Shown here: positions 1 through 7,784 of the stretch, in pieces
Position numbering within the stretch: the first letter of the stretch is position 1
Layout of the letters: every line of letters starts with the position of its first letter
DNA from: Thiocapsa rosea
GTDB lineage: Bacteria > Pseudomonadota > Gammaproteobacteria > Chromatiales > Chromatiaceae
Reading direction: 5' to 3'
NCBI RefSeq assembly: GCF_003634315.1
Contig: NZ_RBXL01000001.1
Coordinates: forward strand, 3,514,501 to 3,578,500
DNA length: 64,000 nucleotides
The notes under the pieces: generated by a model
What the model was told of the DNA's origin: nothing
Database searches by the model: none
What the model saw: the letters and a program-made list of their open reading frames with translations, nothing else
Translations under genes and position numbers: made by a program

Positions 1-816
1 GCGCGCTCGGCCCGCGAGGCAGGCGATGGTCTGACCCTCGGGTACGGTTGCGAACCCGTGCCTGCTCGAACCTTGGACCATGACGCCGTGTCGACGGCCA
101 TCCTGACCGAGCGGCTGCAACTGCTCTTCGAGCCCATGGTTTCCCTGACCCCGGCAACCAGTGCGCGCTACGAGGTGTCGCCGCGCTTGGCCACCCCGGA
201 CGGCGAGCTACTGCCGCCGGTTGCCTTCATGCCGATCGCACAGCGCTGCGGATTGGCCGAGCGGCTGGATGCTTGGCTCTTGGCCAAGGGTCTGGACGCC
301 ATCGTGGCCTGCCGAGACGCCGGCCAGCCGGCACAGCTTTTTGTCTACCAATCGGTCCTCGGCGCCGGGCGCGAGGATTGGGTCGATCAGATCCGTGACG
401 AGATCAACCGGCGCGATCTTTTTCGGTTGCGACCCGTCATCCAGTTTCAGGTCCAAGAAGCGGCGGCCGACCCGGCTCTCGCAGCCGACCGCGTGGCTCG
501 CTTGGCCCGGCTCGGCATCCCGGTTTGTCTGAACGGTGTCGATGCCGAGAACGCCTCGGAGCGTGTGCTCGCGAGCGTTCCGGCCGCCTTCGCGCGCCTT
601 GGGAGTACGACGGTACAGTCGCTCGACCCCGTGCCGTTGGCCGAGCTGGCCCGGCGCCTGCGTGAGCGTCGCCTGGGCGTGATCGCCGGCGGAGTCGATA
701 GCTCGGAGACCATCGCGCGCCTGTGCCGCGCCGGTATCGATCTACTCCAAGGCCCTTTCGTCCAGCCCCCGAGCGCCGTCATGGACTATGACTTCAGCGG
801 GGTGGACGCAGTTTGA
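1..816 (+). CDS. EAL-like domain protein, C-terminal part (cut by window start)
   Basis: The reading frame is open from base 1, so the GTG at 58 is probably internal and this is the end of a longer protein. About 250 residues match the fold pattern of an EAL (c-di-GMP phosphodiesterase) domain: a QLLFEPMVSL strand, a PVAFMPIAQRCG segment and a C-terminal LLQGPFVQPP. The catalytic EAL tripeptide is replaced (YEVSPRL where EALLR is expected) and the usual metal-binding acids are not evident, so it is likely a non-catalytic c-di-GMP-binding or scaffold domain, as in FimX-type proteins. The sequence just upstream resembles the end of a degenerate GGDEF domain (inference). Element copy R1 begins about 25 bases after the TGA stop. 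Confidence 0.6.
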   Translation, partial: ARSAREAGDGLTLGYGCEPVPARTLDHDAVSTAILTERLQLLFEPMVSLTPATSARYEVSPRLATPDGELLPPVAFMPIAQRCGLAERLDAWLLAKGLDAIVACRDAGQPAQLFVYQSVLGAGREDWVDQIRDEINRRDLFRLRPVIQFQVQEAAADPALAADRVARLARLGIPVCLNGVDAENASERVLASVPAAFARLGSTTVQSLDPVPLAELARRLRERRLGVIAGGVDSSETIARLCRAGIDLLQGPFVQPPSAVMDYDFSGVDAV

Positions 817-840
817 GCGCCTCCGTCGAGGTGATCCGCT

Positions 841-926
841 CTTAAACCGCGCCCGGCGCGGTATGCGATGTTTTTGGATGGGATCGGCCCCCGGCAGACT
901 TGACGAGCTCTGGACGCGGTTTAAAT
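841..926. repeat. Palindromic element, copy R1 (single unit)
   Basis: A single unit of about 85 bp starts with TTAAACCGCGCCC and ends with GGACGCGGTTTAAA. Its ends are inverted repeats. The interior GCGGTATGCG matches the outer arm of the paired copies at 1438, 26560 and 45551. It lies just after the EAL-like gene and is flanked by TA on both sides. Confidence 0.8.
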
Positions 927-929
927 GCC

Positions 930-1046
930 ATGCCGAATCGTGGGGATTCGCCGGATGACTGGGCGGAGCTGGTCGGCGCGAGCACGACGGATTGGTCGGA
1001 CGACGATAGCCCCGACGCCATGGCGCGAGATTCGGTTCGGCGTTAG
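930..1046 (+). CDS. Possible small acidic ORF of 38 codons
   Basis: ATG at 930, TAG at 1044. The peptide is rich in Asp, Ser and Trp (DDWAELVGAS, DWSDDD) and lies between element R1 and the broken nucleotidyltransferase. I recognise no family and no clear ribosome binding site. It could be the remains of an antitoxin-like gene or chance. Confidence 0.15.
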   Translation: MPNRGDSPDDWAELVGASTTDWSDDDSPDAMARDSVRR

Positions 1047-1107
1047 GCTGTCGGCAGCCGGGCGCGCGAGCCTTGCCCGGATTCGTGTTTATCGAGCGAC
1101 TTCATCC

Positions 1108-1410
1108 ATGCGACTGACATCCGATCAGGTCATCACCATCCTCGGCACGGCATGACGTCTCTCGGGAGAGAACGCGGTGGTCTATCTCTTCGGCTCGCGG
1201 CTCGACGACCGGGCCAGAGGCGGCGATTTCGACTTGCTGATCGAGACCACGCAGGGTTTGACTCTCCTCGAACGCGCCCGTCTCAAGCTGGAGCTTGAGG
1301 AAGGGCTGGGGCTGCCGGTCGATGTCATCTCCCGAGCACGCAATGCGGAGCCGACACCCTTTCAGCGCATCGCGCGAGCGAGTGCGGTCCGTCTGGAGGC
1401 TGGGCCATGA
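1108..1410 (+). pseudogene. MNT-type nucleotidyltransferase interrupted by in-frame TGA
   Basis: The frame from ATG 1108 reads MRLTSDQVITILGTA, then TGA (1153-1155), then continues without shift as RLSGENAVVYLFGSRLDD and on to a TGA at 1408. The second part holds the hallmark MNT motif: FGS followed by GGDFDLLIE (the GS and DxD of the DNA polymerase beta superfamily). Homologues of this short MntA-type family usually run through this point, often with Arg, so a CGA-to-TGA change is the simplest explanation. Restart at GTG 1177 would give 77 residues without the first helix. Such proteins are normally the antitoxin or AMPylating half of a HEPN-MNT pair. The partner overlaps at 1407 and is itself truncated. 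Confidence 0.6.
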
Positions 1411-1442
1411 CCCTCCAGGCGCTGGAGGCGGAACGCGCTTAA
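1407..1442 (+). pseudogene. Truncated partner gene of the MNT protein (11 codons)
   Basis: ATG at 1407 overlaps the TGA of the nucleotidyltransferase (ATGA), the usual coupling in MNT/HEPN-type pairs. After MTLQALEAERA the frame meets the first TAA of element R2 (TTAAACCGCG) and stops. The rest of the gene is absent. The original function is inferred only from position. Confidence 0.4.
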
Positions 1443-1634
1443 ACCGCGCCCGGTGCGGTATGCGTCATGTGTTGGAAGGGTTTCGCCGCGCCAGCTCCGA
1501 CGACTGTCGGAGCTGGCGCGGTTTAAAGTATTAAAAAGATTAAATTTTAAACCGCGTCTCGCCAAGATCAAGGAAGTCTTCGACGCTAAACACAACATGA
1601 AAATGACGCATTTCGCTCTGGACGCGGTTTAAAC
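1438..1634. repeat. Palindromic element, copy R2 (paired, full length)
   Basis: Unit 1 (about 1439-1527) carries an inner stem, CGCCAGCTCCGAC with GTCGGAGCTGGCG, close to its right end. An A+T-rich linker (about 1528-1544) follows, then unit 2 (about 1545-1633). The outer arms (TTAAACCGCG..CGGTGCGGTATGCGTCAT and the complement of ATGACGCATTTCGCTCTGGA) are imperfect inverted repeats of about 30 bp. This copy has the opposite orientation to R5, R8 and R9. It supplies the stop of the fragment at 1407 and ends about 5 bases before the hrpA start. Confidence 0.85.
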
Positions 1635-1638
1635 ATCC

Positions 1639-4600
1639 TTGACCGATACCGAGTTTCCCACCGACACCGACCTCGGCACCTGTCTGATCCAGGACCGCCA
1701 CCGGCTGCGCCAACGTCTGCGCGGCTTGCGCCGTCGCGCGCGTGCGGGCGAGCCGTTCGAGCGTGGTCTGCTTGCCGTTTGGCAGACCCTGCGAGAATCC
1801 CAAGCCCTCCTCGAACGCCGCCGCGCCGGCGTGCCGTCGGTCATCGCCTATCCGCCCGAGCTTCCCGTGAGCGAGCGCCGCGAGGAGATCGCGAAGGCGA
1901 TCTCGGCCCACCAGGTCATCGTCCTCTGCGGCGAGACCGGCTCCGGAAAATCGACCCAGTTGCCCAAGCTTTGTCTGGAGCTCGGACGTGGATTCGCCGG
2001 GCGGATCGGCCATACACAGCCGAGGCGCATCGCCGCGCGCACCCTGGCGAATCGGATCGCGCAGGAGCTCGGCGGGACAGCCGGCGGGCTGGTCGGCGAC
2101 AAGGTGCGCTTCCACGACCGGGTCCGCCCGGAGACCGCGATCAAGCTGATGACCGACGGCATCCTGCTCGCCGAGATCCAGCAGGATCGGCTGCTCAACG
2201 AGTACGACACCCTGATCATCGACGAGGCCCACGAGCGCAGCCTCAACATCGATGTCCTGCTCGGCTATCTAAAGGGTCTGCTGCCGCGCCGACCGGATCT
2301 GAAGCTCATCGTCACCTCCGCGACCATCGATCCGCAGCGCTTCGCCGCGCACTTCGCCGATGCGCAGGGCCGCCCGGCGCCGATTCTCGAAATCTCCGGA
2401 CGGACCTATCCGGTCGAGGTCCGCTATCGCCCGCCCGAGGACGAGTCGGTCGGCGAGCGCGACGAGACGATGCAGCAGGCGATCTCGGACGCGGTCGGGG
2501 AGCTGGCGCGCATCGGACGCGGCGACGTGCTGGTCTTCCTCTCAGGCGAGCGCGAGATCCGCGAGACCGCCGAGACCCTGCGCAAGCATCACCCGCCCGC
2601 GACCGAGATCCTGCCGCTCTACGCCCGCCAAGGGCCGCAGGAGCAGGCGCGGATCTTCCAGTCGCACGGCACGCGGCGCGTGGTGCTGGCGACCAATGTC
2701 GCCGAGACCTCGCTGACCGTCCCCGGCATCCATTACGTCATCGACCCCGGTTTTGCGCGGATCAGCCGCTACAGCCACCGCCGCCAGCTCCAGCGCCTGC
2801 CGGTCGAGCGCATCTCGCGCGCCTCGGCCGATCAGCGCAAAGGGCGCTGCGGGCGGGTCGCCTCGGGCGTCTGCATCCGGCTCTACAGCGAGGATAACCT
2901 CGCCGCCCGAGCGGCCTTCACCGAACCCGAGATCCAGCGCACCAACCTCGCCGCCGTGATCCTGCGCATGAAGCTGCTCGGTTTCGGCGACGTGGCCGAC
3001 TTCCCCTTCCTCGATCCACCCGACCCGCGTCTGGTCGCCGACGGCGAGCGCACCCTCGAGGAGCTGGCCGCGCTCGATGCCCGCGGCGAGCTGACCGAGC
3101 TCGGCCGTCGGCTGGCGCGTCTGCCGGTCGACCCGCGCATCGGGCGCATCCTGCTCGCCGCCGCCGAGCAGCAGTGTCTGGCGGAGGTGCTGGTGATCGC
3201 CGCTGCGCTGAGCGTTCAGGACCCGCGCGAGCGCCCGCACGAGCAACGCGCCGCCGCCGATCAGATTCACGCCACCTTCGCCCATCCGGACTCGGACTTC
3301 CTGAGCTTCCTCAACCTCTGGCGCTTCCTGGAGAAGGAGCGCAAGGCGCATTCGCGCAACCAATTTCGTCTGCTCTGCCAACGCCACTTCCTGTCCTACA
3401 ACCGGGTCCAGGAGTGGCACGACATCGAGATCCAGCTGCGCGAGCAGATCCTGGAGATGGGTTTCAAGGAGAACCAGACCGCAGGCACCGAGGAGCAGAT
3501 CCACCGCGCGCTCTTGGCCGGACTGCTGAACCACATCGGCGCACTCGACGCGAATCATGAGTATCTCGGTGCGCGCAACAGTCGCTACCGCATCCATCCG
3601 AGCTCCGAGCTCTTCAAGACGTCGCCCAAGTGGATCCTCGCGGCCGAGCGGGTCGAGACCACACGCGCTTACGGGCGCATCGTCGCGCGCGTGCAGCCGG
3701 CCTGGATCGAAGCGGCCGGGCAGCACCTGCTGCAACGCAGCTATTTCGAGCCGCACTGGCAGGCCAAGTCCGGACAGGTTTCGGCCTACGAGAAGGTGAC
3801 CCTGTTCGGCGTCACCCTGGTGGCGAAGCGTCGGGTCAACTTCGGCCCCATCCGCCCGGCCGAGGCACGCGAGATCTTCATCCGCTTCGCCCTGGTCGAA
3901 GGCGACTTCAGCACTCGCGCGCCCTTTTGGCGCCACAACCAAGAGCTGATCGCGTCGATCCATCACCTGGAAGCCAAGTCGCGCCGCCGCGATATCCTGG
4001 TCGACGAGGAGGCGCTCTATGCCTTCTACGACCAGCGCATCCCCGCCGGGATCTATTCCACGCCTCAATTCGAGCAGTGGCTGCGCAAGGCGACCCGCAC
4101 GGATCCCAAGATCCTGCATCTGCGCCCGGCCGACCTGATGCAGCACGAGGCCACGGGGATCACGCCGGAGCACTTCCCCGACCGGCTCCAGGTCGGCGCC
4201 ACCGCGCTGCCGCTCGAATATCGCTTCGAGCCCGGCGAGGCGGCCGACGGTCTGACCCTGATCGTGCCCTTGCCGCTCATCAATCAGGTGACCGCCGAGC
4301 GGCTGGATTGGCTGGTGCCGGGTCTCTTGGAGTCGCGCATCACGGCCCTGCTGCGCGGTCTACCGAAAGGGCTGCGCACGGCGCTGGTCCCGGTGCCGGA
4401 TACCGCTGCGCGCTTGGCCGGGGGGCTCAAGGCCGCGCTCGCCGAGGGCCGGGCGCCGATCGATCGGCCGCTCACACAGGTCCTCGCCGAGCGGATCGCG
4501 GCCGAGCTTGGTCTGCGCATCCCCGAGGACGCCTGGGACCGCGACGCCATCCCGGCGCATCTGCGCATGAAGATCCGGCTCGTCGACGAAGCGGGCAGGG

Positions 4601-5664
4601 CGCTTGCGCTCGATGAGGATCCGCAACGGCTCAAGCAGCGTTTCGGCCAAGCGGGGCAGGCGCGGTTTGCCCGCATCCCTGATGCCGAGCTGGAGCGCGA
4701 GGGCATCACGCGCTGGGACTTCGGCGACCTGCCCGAGCAGGTCGAGATCACCCGCGGCGGGATCCGGATGCGCGGCTTCCCGGCCTTGGTCGACGAGGAA
4801 AAGAGCGTCGCGGTGCGGGTGCTGGATTCGCCCGAAGCCGCAGCGCGCGCGCACCGTGCGGGTCTGCGCCGGCTTCTGACCCTGACGCTCGGCGCGACCC
4901 TGCGCCCGATCCGCCAATCGCTCAAGGAGCTGGACCGGCTGCGGCTGCTCTATGCCAAGGCGCCCGTGACGGAGCCGGGGCGTCCCGCCCCGGAATCCCC
5001 CGAGACCAAGCACCCCGGCGCATCGACCTCCGGCGGACAGCCGTCTCGCCCGCCGAGCGGAACCGAGCCCCGCCCCCCCGACCTCTCCGACGAGCTGCTG
5101 GCCTTGATCCTGGATCGGACCTTCCTCGACGACCGTCCGCCCATCCGAACGCAGACCGACTTCGAGGCCCGTCTCGCCGAATCCCGCAGCCGGCTCCAGC
5201 CGACGGCTACCGAGGTCACCCGCCTCGCCGCCGAGATCCTCGCCGCCTACCAGTCACTGCGCCAGCGCCTCGCCGCCATCTCCCAGGTCAACTGGCAGCC
5301 GACGGCGCAGGACCTGCGCGACCAGCTCGATGCACTGGTCTTCCGGGGCTTCTTTCAACAGATCCCCTACGTCCGCCTCAAGCAGTATCCACGCTATCTC
5401 AAGGCCGCCGAGCAGCGTCTCGACAAGCTCGCCCACGCCCCCGGACGCGACCGCGACCAGATGGCCGTCATGGCCGAGCTGCTCACCCGCTGGCGCGACC
5501 GCACCGCCGCCGCCCGCAAGGCCGGCCGCGAAGACGCGCGTCTGGAGGAGATCCGCTGGCTGCTCGAAGAGCTGCGCGTCTCGCTCTTTGCCCAGACCCT
5601 CGGCACCGCCGGCCCGGTGTCGGTCAAGCGCATCGATGCGCGTTGGCGGGAGCTGGGGTTGTAG
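1639..5664 (+). CDS. hrpA: ATP-dependent RNA helicase HrpA
   Basis: The product is 1341 residues, the usual size for HrpA (about 1300), a DEAH-box RNA helicase thought to act on mRNA and stalled ribosomes. Visible in order: Walker A GETGSGKST near residue 98, the DEAH box in IIDEAHERSLNID near 190, motif III SAT, the QRKGRCGRV motif VI near 405, then the HA2/OB-fold region and the long HrpA-specific C-terminal half (DUF3418-like). The start is TTG at 1639, the only early start in frame, with no good ribosome binding site; element R2 ends directly before it and may have replaced the native leader. A Pro/Ser-rich linker lies near residues 1110-1150. It ends in TAG. It looks intact. Confidence 0.93.
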   Translation: MTDTEFPTDTDLGTCLIQDRHRLRQRLRGLRRRARAGEPFERGLLAVWQTLRESQALLERRRAGVPSVIAYPPELPVSERREEIAKAISAHQVIVLCGETGSGKSTQLPKLCLELGRGFAGRIGHTQPRRIAARTLANRIAQELGGTAGGLVGDKVRFHDRVRPETAIKLMTDGILLAEIQQDRLLNEYDTLIIDEAHERSLNIDVLLGYLKGLLPRRPDLKLIVTSATIDPQRFAAHFADAQGRPAPILEISGRTYPVEVRYRPPEDESVGERDETMQQAISDAVGELARIGRGDVLVFLSGEREIRETAETLRKHHPPATEILPLYARQGPQEQARIFQSHGTRRVVLATNVAETSLTVPGIHYVIDPGFARISRYSHRRQLQRLPVERISRASADQRKGRCGRVASGVCIRLYSEDNLAARAAFTEPEIQRTNLAAVILRMKLLGFGDVADFPFLDPPDPRLVADGERTLEELAALDARGELTELGRRLARLPVDPRIGRILLAAAEQQCLAEVLVIAAALSVQDPRERPHEQRAAADQIHATFAHPDSDFLSFLNLWRFLEKERKAHSRNQFRLLCQRHFLSYNRVQEWHDIEIQLREQILEMGFKENQTAGTEEQIHRALLAGLLNHIGALDANHEYLGARNSRYRIHPSSELFKTSPKWILAAERVETTRAYGRIVARVQPAWIEAAGQHLLQRSYFEPHWQAKSGQVSAYEKVTLFGVTLVAKRRVNFGPIRPAEAREIFIRFALVEGDFSTRAPFWRHNQELIASIHHLEAKSRRRDILVDEEALYAFYDQRIPAGIYSTPQFEQWLRKATRTDPKILHLRPADLMQHEATGITPEHFPDRLQVGATALPLEYRFEPGEAADGLTLIVPLPLINQVTAERLDWLVPGLLESRITALLRGLPKGLRTALVPVPDTAARLAGGLKAALAEGRAPIDRPLTQVLAERIAAELGLRIPEDAWDRDAIPAHLRMKIRLVDEAGRALALDEDPQRLKQRFGQAGQARFARIPDAELEREGITRWDFGDLPEQVEITRGGIRMRGFPALVDEEKSVAVRVLDSPEAAARAHRAGLRRLLTLTLGATLRPIRQSLKELDRLRLLYAKAPVTEPGRPAPESPETKHPGASTSGGQPSRPPSGTEPRPPDLSDELLALILDRTFLDDRPPIRTQTDFEARLAESRSRLQPTATEVTRLAAEILAAYQSLRQRLAAISQVNWQPTAQDLRDQLDALVFRGFFQQIPYVRLKQYPRYLKAAEQRLDKLAHAPGRDRDQMAVMAELLTRWRDRTAAARKAGREDARLEEIRWLLEELRVSLFAQTLGTAGPVSVKRIDARWRELGL

Positions 5665-5688
5665 GGCAGGATAGCCGGGTGCTTGCAG

Positions 5689-5749
5689 GTTGGATCCGCA
5701 TGTTGAAGCCGCGTGGAGGGTAAGATTGCAGACCATCTCCGGATCCAAC
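5689..5749. other. 9-bp inverted repeat after hrpA
   Basis: GTTGGATCC (5689-5697) is repeated inverted as GGATCCAAC (5741-5749), 43 bases apart, in the gap between hrpA and the accessory genes. No T-tract follows, so a terminator is not supported. It may mark the edge of the inserted accessory segment. Confidence 0.3.
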
Positions 5750-5798
5750 ACGTGGGCGCTACGATGCCGACGACCACAAACCGAGTGAACAAGTCCCC

Positions 5799-6107
5799 AT
5801 GCACACGAAGGAAGTCATCGACCGCATCTTCAAGGAACCCGGCATGCAGTACGAGCAACTCATCGAAGTGGCCGCAAGGAGTCAATCCATGACTGATCCT
5901 CAAGCGCCGGCTGACCCGCGCGAACGCGATCCCGATCTGGTCAATGCCGAGATTGCTCTACAGCGCGCCGCCCTGCGCGCCCGCGAGAAGGCGTGGCGAC
6001 ACGGTGTCCCGGTGGTCTATTCCGAGGACGGGGTCATCAAGTACGAGTATCCGCAGCCGGACGCCGCTGATCAGAATCGGCAGACGAGCCAGTCATACAC
6101 CCCCTGA
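5799..6107 (+). CDS. Small hypothetical protein at the head of the accessory island
   Basis: The frame is 102 codons from ATG 5799; an alternative start is ATG 5889 (MTDPQAPADP), giving about 72 residues. The conserved-looking core is NAEIALQRAALRAREKA followed by PVVYSEDGVIKYE, a helix then a short beta hairpin. Small proteins of this type occur next to toxin-antitoxin genes (family-level recollection). It lies just upstream of the MntA-like gene and may be translated with it. Function unknown. Confidence 0.45.
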   Translation: MHTKEVIDRIFKEPGMQYEQLIEVAARSQSMTDPQAPADPRERDPDLVNAEIALQRAALRAREKAWRHGVPVVYSEDGVIKYEYPQPDAADQNRQTSQSYTP

Positions 6108-6154
6108 TCGCCACCCAACGCGCCGCCATCGCCGATGTCTGCCGGCGCTACCAG

Positions 6155-6403
6155 GTGCGACGACTCGAGGTCTTCGGCTCCGCCGCGTGCGGCACGGATT
6201 TCGACCTCGACCGCAGCGATGCCGACTTCCTCGTGGAGTTCGCGCCCGATGCGCAGGCCGATCTGGGCGGCTGGTTCAGCGTCCGAACCGAGCTGGAACG
6301 CCTCCTCGGGCGCGGCGTCGATTTGGTGGAATACCCAGCCGTGCGCAACCCCTACGTGCGCGCCGACATCGAACGGACGCGGGAGCTGGTCTATGCCGCG
6401 TGA
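6155..6403 (+). CDS. MntA-like nucleotidyltransferase (antitoxin of HEPN-MNT pair)
   Basis: The product is 82 residues from GTG 6155. The same frame is open upstream through a CTG at 6104 (LIATQRAAIADVCRRYQV), which looks like the expected first helix, so the true start may be a rare codon near there. Motifs: FGSAACG, then SDADFLVEF, the GS...DxD catalytic signature of the MNT fold. MntA proteins AMPylate and silence the HepT RNase toxin. The gene overlaps the hepT-like gene by 11 bases. The motif is intact, so the enzyme may still be active although its partner is not. Confidence 0.65.
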   Translation: MRRLEVFGSAACGTDFDLDRSDADFLVEFAPDAQADLGGWFSVRTELERLLGRGVDLVEYPAVRNPYVRADIERTRELVYAA

Positions 6404-6587
6404 TCCGCGCGCCTATCTGTGGGATGTCCGCGAAGCCGTCACGGACATTCAGGGCTTCGTCGCCGGTCTGGATCTGTCGGCCTATGCGACGATTTCGCAT
6501 GATCGGGTGTGGGCGACGATCCAGACGGCCCTGCCGACCTTGGCCGAGACAGTACAGGGCCTTTTAACGGAGTTGGGCGAGGAATGA
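6393..6587 (+). pseudogene. HepT-like (HEPN/DUF86) toxin with internal deletion
   Basis: The frame encodes only 64 residues; HepT proteins are usually about 110. The N-terminus (PRDPRAYLWDVREAV, GFVAGLD) and the C-terminus (ATISHDRVWATIQTALP) are both good HepT sequence, but they are joined directly at LSAY/ATIS. The missing central 45-50 residues carry the Rx4-6H catalytic motif and the helix before the GY tail. The frame is kept across the junction. The protein should lack RNase activity. The ATG overlaps the end of the MntA-like gene, and the TGA overlaps the ATG of the RhuM gene at 6584. Confidence 0.6.
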
Positions 6588-7621
6588 ACAGCGGACACCA
6601 GCCTTTCCAAGACGACGCCAGGGGCCAGTTCCTGGTCTACGCGGCCGAGGACGGGCGCATCAAGATCGACGTGCGGTTGACGGATGAGACCGTCTGGTTA
6701 ACGCAGCCTTTGATGGCCGACCTGTTCCAGACCACGCAGCAGAACATCAGCCAGCACATCCGCAACATCTACGGCGAGGGGGAGTTGGCTCCCGAGACAA
6801 CCAACAAGAAATTCTTGTCGGTTCGCCAGGAGGGGGGGCGCGAGGTCCAGCGCAACCTCGACCACTACAACCTCGACATGATTATCTCGGTCGGCTACCG
6901 GGTGAAGAGCCATGTGGCGACCCGTTTCCGGATCTGGGCTACCCAGCGGCTGAAGGAATACATCATCAAGGGTTTCGTACTGGATGACGAGCGGCTGCGG
7001 AACCCGGATCAGCCCTTCGACTACTTCGAGGAGCTGACCCGTCGCATCCAGGACATCCGTACCTCCGAGCGACGTTTCTACCAGAAGATCACGGACATCT
7101 ACGCCACCAGCATCGACTACGATCCCACGCTGGACATCAGCATCCGCTTCTTCCAGACGGTGCAGAACAAGATGCACTGGGCCATCACCGGCCAAACCGC
7201 CGGCGAGATCGTCTACAGTCGCGCTGATACCGAGCGACCTGATACGGGCCTGACCAACTATCGTGGGGCCAAGGTCCGCAAGCAGGACGTGAGCATCGCC
7301 AAGAACTATCTGACCGAAGACGAGCTGGCGGCCCTGAATAATCTGGTCGAGCAATACCTGATCTTCGCCGAGGGCCAGGCGATGCGCCGTATCCCGATGC
7401 ACATGGGCGACTGGATCACCAAGCTCGACGCCTTCCTGAATATCAACGACCGAGAGATCCTGACCCATGCGGGGAAGATCTCGCACCAGATGGCGCAGCA
7501 GCGAGCGGAAGACGAGTACGAGAAGTTCCACCAACGGCGGATCGCCGAGCAGGATCGCGCCGGAAACGACTTCGACAAACTGATCGAACGCCTGCCCGCC
7601 GGCAAACCTGATCGCAAATAG
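6584..7621 (+). CDS. RhuM-family protein
   Basis: The product is 345 residues from ATG 6584 (ATGA overlap with the preceding gene). The N-terminal third is typical of the virulence RhuM family: DVRLTDETVWLTQPLMADLF, then TTQQNISQHI (a winged-helix-like DNA-binding segment), NLDMIISVGYRVKS and FRIWATQRLKEYI. The rest is helical. RhuM genes are common in defence islands, often inside type I restriction operons; the molecular role is unknown. Here the context is toxin-antitoxin remnants before, and a small protein plus ATPase fragment after. It looks intact and full length. Confidence 0.8.
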   Translation: MNSGHQPFQDDARGQFLVYAAEDGRIKIDVRLTDETVWLTQPLMADLFQTTQQNISQHIRNIYGEGELAPETTNKKFLSVRQEGGREVQRNLDHYNLDMIISVGYRVKSHVATRFRIWATQRLKEYIIKGFVLDDERLRNPDQPFDYFEELTRRIQDIRTSERRFYQKITDIYATSIDYDPTLDISIRFFQTVQNKMHWAITGQTAGEIVYSRADTERPDTGLTNYRGAKVRKQDVSIAKNYLTEDELAALNNLVEQYLIFAEGQAMRRIPMHMGDWITKLDAFLNINDREILTHAGKISHQMAQQRAEDEYEKFHQRRIAEQDRAGNDFDKLIERLPAGKPDRK

Positions 7622-7633
7622 GGAGAAGCCTTC

Positions 7634-7784
7634 ATGACACTGGCCGATGCCGATCAACAACTGCTGCGGGATCTGTGCGAACAGCACGGGGTGAGCCTGG
7701 GCAAAGTACTCAAGCTGAAATCAGATCGGAACGTCTTTTCAATCTGCGTCAACAATGCCATACGTGGAAGGAGCTTTCACCTAG
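7634..7784 (+). pseudogene. 5' fragment of a small protein gene, broken at the IS
   Basis: ATG 7634 follows the RhuM stop by 12 bases with a GGGAG sequence upstream. The first 27 residues (MTLADADQQLLRDLCEQHGV, then SLGKVLKL) resemble small helical proteins found next to ATPases of DNA-modification or phosphorothioation-type systems (recollection, not a search). After KVLKL the sequence no longer looks like that family, so a deletion may precede the IS insertion at 7785. Confidence 0.35.

Noticed and set aside
1153-1155. Selenocysteine or programmed readthrough at TGA
   Set aside because: The protein family does not use Sec, no stem-loop of SECIS type is evident after the codon, and the partner gene is also broken.
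2542-4173. 543-codon minus-strand ORF inside hrpA
   Set aside because: It lies antisense to a clear HrpA frame; high GC produces long shadow ORFs. The same holds for the antisense frames over the RND, PPi-PEPCK and GGDEF-EAL genes.
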